Translations under genes and position numbers: made by a program
Part shown: positions 62,218-64,000 of the stretch, in pieces
Layout: every line of letters starts with the position of its first letter
How positions within the stretch are numbered: position 1 is the first letter of the stretch
Notes under the pieces: model-generated
The model's database searches: none
Seen by the model: only the letters and a program-made list of their open reading frames with translations
Told to the model about the DNA's origin: nothing
Origin: UBA5614 sp034678545
Lineage (GTDB): Bacteria > Cloacimonadota > Cloacimonadia > Cloacimonadales > Cloacimonadaceae
Length of the DNA stretch: 64,000 bases
Reading direction: 5' to 3'
NCBI GenBank assembly: GCA_034678545.1
Contig: JAXDBS010000029.1
Location: 86,142 to 150,141 of the forward strand

Positions 62218-64000
62218 TTATTTAACCATGATCAGTTTACGGGCGGCAGCATAGCGGTCCGCCTTCAGGTTCAGGATGTAAACGCCGGAACTGACAACGG
62301 CGCCTGATTCATCCAGGCCATCCCAGGTCAGCTTGTAGCTGCCTGCCTTTTGCTGGCCGGAAAGCAGCCGCCGGACCACCTGGCCCTTAAGGTTGAGGAC
62401 TACCAGTTCCACTTCCGCGGCTTTGGCGAGGCCGAAATTGACCGAAACGCGTGCGCTGAAAGGATTGGGATAGATGCTCTGCACTCCTGTCTGCAGGGGG
62501 ATGACGGGCAATTCGTCCTGCGTGTCGGCAACGATGATGCTGACAGGCCCGTGAAACTCGGTCTCGCCGTCCAGGTCCAGGTTCTGCAGCCAGTAATAGT
62601 AGTTGTAGCCCGGCATCACTTCCCTGTCCGTAAAGGCGTAGTTGGCCTCCTGGGAGGAATTGGCGGCGCTGATGAAGGCGTTTATCCTCTCCGCCGAAGC
62701 CAGCTCATTGGTATCGTTGCGGTAGATGTAGTAACCTGACACATTGGTCTCGGTCTGGGCGGTCCACTGGATCATCACATAATTCTGGACGGTGGCTGTA
62801 GCAGTAAAGGAAGACAGCTCCACCGGGACGAATCCGTCCTCAAAATCCAGCCTCACGTTGGGATACGCCTGAACGCGGGCCAGATAGCTTCCGCCGGTGG
62901 GAGGACTGGCGGGATTGGGGTTGGTGGAATCGCTGTAGAAACGGATGCTGCGGTAGGCGCCGGAAGTGGTGCTGTAGAAGTATTCCTCGTAACCGTCATA
63001 ACTGGATTCGTTCTCGTCCACCGCGATCACCAGGTTATCGCTGTTGTTGTAACTGAAGGAAGTCGAGAGTGCAATCTCGATCCAGCCTTCCGTGGCAGGC
63101 AGGTCAACCGTGCCGCTGAACACCTGGGTCAGGCCTGAAGAGGCTATCCAGTCCGTGCTTGAACTGAAAGCGGTTTTTGTGGTGTGCCCCATGTAAACCA
63201 CCCAGGAGTTGGAAGCTGTTGCTTCCCCCGCTCCGTTCCAATAGTAAAATATTTTTTCAATATCCCCTGATTCATTTATCTCTGACTGCAGGTATATGCT
63301 CTGGGAATAGGTATATCCGTACCAGGGGTAGATGGGCAGATAGGAATCGGTGGTCCCGTCTCCGATGATGATATCAGAGGATTGCGTGGTTTCATTGGTT
63401 GTAACACCTGTAGAATAAGCCACAGCCCTGCTGCCGTCGTCCCCCACCGACCAGGCCTTGTAATAATAAAGGGTGTATTCATCCAGGCCGGTATGGCTGT
63501 AAGCCGTGCCGCTGCCGTTGTAAATGACTGTCCCGCCTCCTGAAACAGTGTTACCGACGCTGTACGATGTCCCGTCCACAGGCACTCCGAAGATGCCCGT
63601 AGAGGACCAGGCCACCATCACGTTGTCATTGGCGGCATTTTTGGCCCAGGAGAGGTCGATCCGGGAATTGCTGACTGCGGTGGCTGTGAAGTTGGAGGGA
63701 TTTTCGATGCCGCCCTCGATCTCAGCCAGGGCGTCATTGGCATTGACCAGCCCGTAGCCGGTATAGCGGTCCCAGGCTGAGCCGCCGTCATAGGTCATGT
63801 CGGTGGCGGTACTCATCATGATGCTGCGCACCTCGGCGGGGGTGAGGGTATTGTCGTTGGACAGCATCAGCGCCGCCACTCCCGCCACATAAGGCGTGGC
63901 GCAGGAGGTGCCGTTGAACCACATGTAATAATCACCCGCGGGTGAGGATGAAGTATTGTAGCCGGATGTGCCTACCAGGTCTGTCGCCGGCAGGATCGTG
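62218..64000 (-). CDS. Subtilisin-like (S8) secreted protease with T9SS tail, N-terminus outside the window
   Basis: The last 594 residues of a protease gene that begins beyond the right edge; the frame is open to base 63999. The S8 serine motif is intact: WFNGTSCATPYVAGVAALML, preceded by ILPATDLVGTSG. After the catalytic domain come an Fn3-like module (NPSNFTATAVSNSRIDLSWAK with GGGTVIYNGSGTAYSHTGLD, the same type used in the giant protein), a jelly-roll domain, VPVELSSFTATATV, and a sorting tail with YPNPFSARVSVNFGL and AARKLIMVK. It should be exported to the surface by the type IX route. The Asp and His of the triad lie off the window. Confidence 0.88.
   Translation of the reverse strand, partial: TILPATDLVGTSGYNTSSSPAGDYYMWFNGTSCATPYVAGVAALMLSNDNTLTPAEVRSIMMSTATDMTYDGGSAWDRYTGYGLVNANDALAEIEGGIENPSNFTATAVSNSRIDLSWAKNAANDNVMVAWSSTGIFGVPVDGTSYSVGNTVSGGGTVIYNGSGTAYSHTGLDEYTLYYYKAWSVGDDGSRAVAYSTGVTTNETTQSSDIIIGDGTTDSYLPIYPWYGYTYSQSIYLQSEINESGDIEKIFYYWNGAGEATASNSWVVYMGHTTKTAFSSSTDWIASSGLTQVFSGTVDLPATEGWIEIALSTSFSYNNSDNLVIAVDENESSYDGYEEYFYSTTSGAYRSIRFYSDSTNPNPASPPTGGSYLARVQAYPNVRLDFEDGFVPVELSSFTATATVQNYVMIQWTAQTETNVSGYYIYRNDTNELASAERINAFISAANSSQEANYAFTDREVMPGYNYYYWLQNLDLDGETEFHGPVSIIVADTQDELPVIPLQTGVQSIYPNPFSARVSVNFGLAKAAEVELVVLNLKGQVVRRLLSGQQKAGSYKLTWDGLDESGAVVSSGVYILNLKADRYAAARKLIMVK

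Overview
The window looks like a chromosomal segment of a Gram-negative-type bacterium of the FCB group, most likely Candidatus Cloacimonadota (inference). Seven secreted proteins end in a type IX secretion (T9SS/Por)-style C-terminal sorting domain (YPNPF motif, FlgD-like beta-sandwich, terminal KKIVLVK-type tail). Most also carry the module that begins VP(V/L)ELSSFTA, which I associate with that phylum. The sequence is moderately GC-rich, with two visibly more A+T-rich islands at about 0.9-6.3 kb and 60.4-62.1 kb.

Layout. (1) 1-15.7 kb, plus strand: a surface-polysaccharide locus. It holds the 3' end of an N-acetyl-sugar amidotransferase-like gene; an A+T-rich five-gene Dlt-like cassette (adenylation enzyme, GNAT, carrier protein, MBOAT, SGNH-like protein); a polysaccharide-deacetylase-like protein that has lost its metal ligands; three GT4 glycosyltransferases interrupted by a dead RAYT transposase with REP-like hairpins; a WecA-like initiating phosphosugar transferase; and a PorZ-like two-propeller secreted protein. 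(2) 16-21.3 kb: housekeeping genes, namely an M20D amidohydrolase next to asd, tRNA-Arg(CCU), an RNB-family exoribonuclease and hisS. (3) 21.3-44.2 kb, minus strand: large secreted or surface proteins, including a tandemly duplicated two-gene cassette and a 4113-residue giant with two beta-helix regions. (4) 44.2-46.6 kb: small unknown genes in repeat-rich DNA. (5) 46.6-52 kb: a stand-alone winged-helix-like/coiled-coil protein, an MFS transporter, and a DUF4390-NtrY-NtrX two-component operon. (6) 52-64 kb, minus strand: an SBBP propeller protein, a 2-hydroxyacid dehydrogenase, an M29 aminopeptidase, two more T9SS-tailed proteins, an IS4-type transposase, and a subtilisin-like protease running off the right edge.

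Intergenic DNA carries several dispersed repeat families. The clearest are two-hairpin elements bounded by GTAG and CTAC that resemble REP/BIME elements, plus a family with a core like GGGGCGAAGCCCC that sits beside terminators. Strong cTTGACAg boxes precede many transcription units.

How the genes work together (inference). The first 13 kb builds and decorates an undecaprenyl-linked surface glycan. The Dlt-like cassette would attach an activated amino acid, possibly N-acylated by the GNAT, to that glycan. The PorZ-like protein may link the glycan to T9SS cargo anchoring. The many T9SS-tailed proteins downstream would be the cargo.
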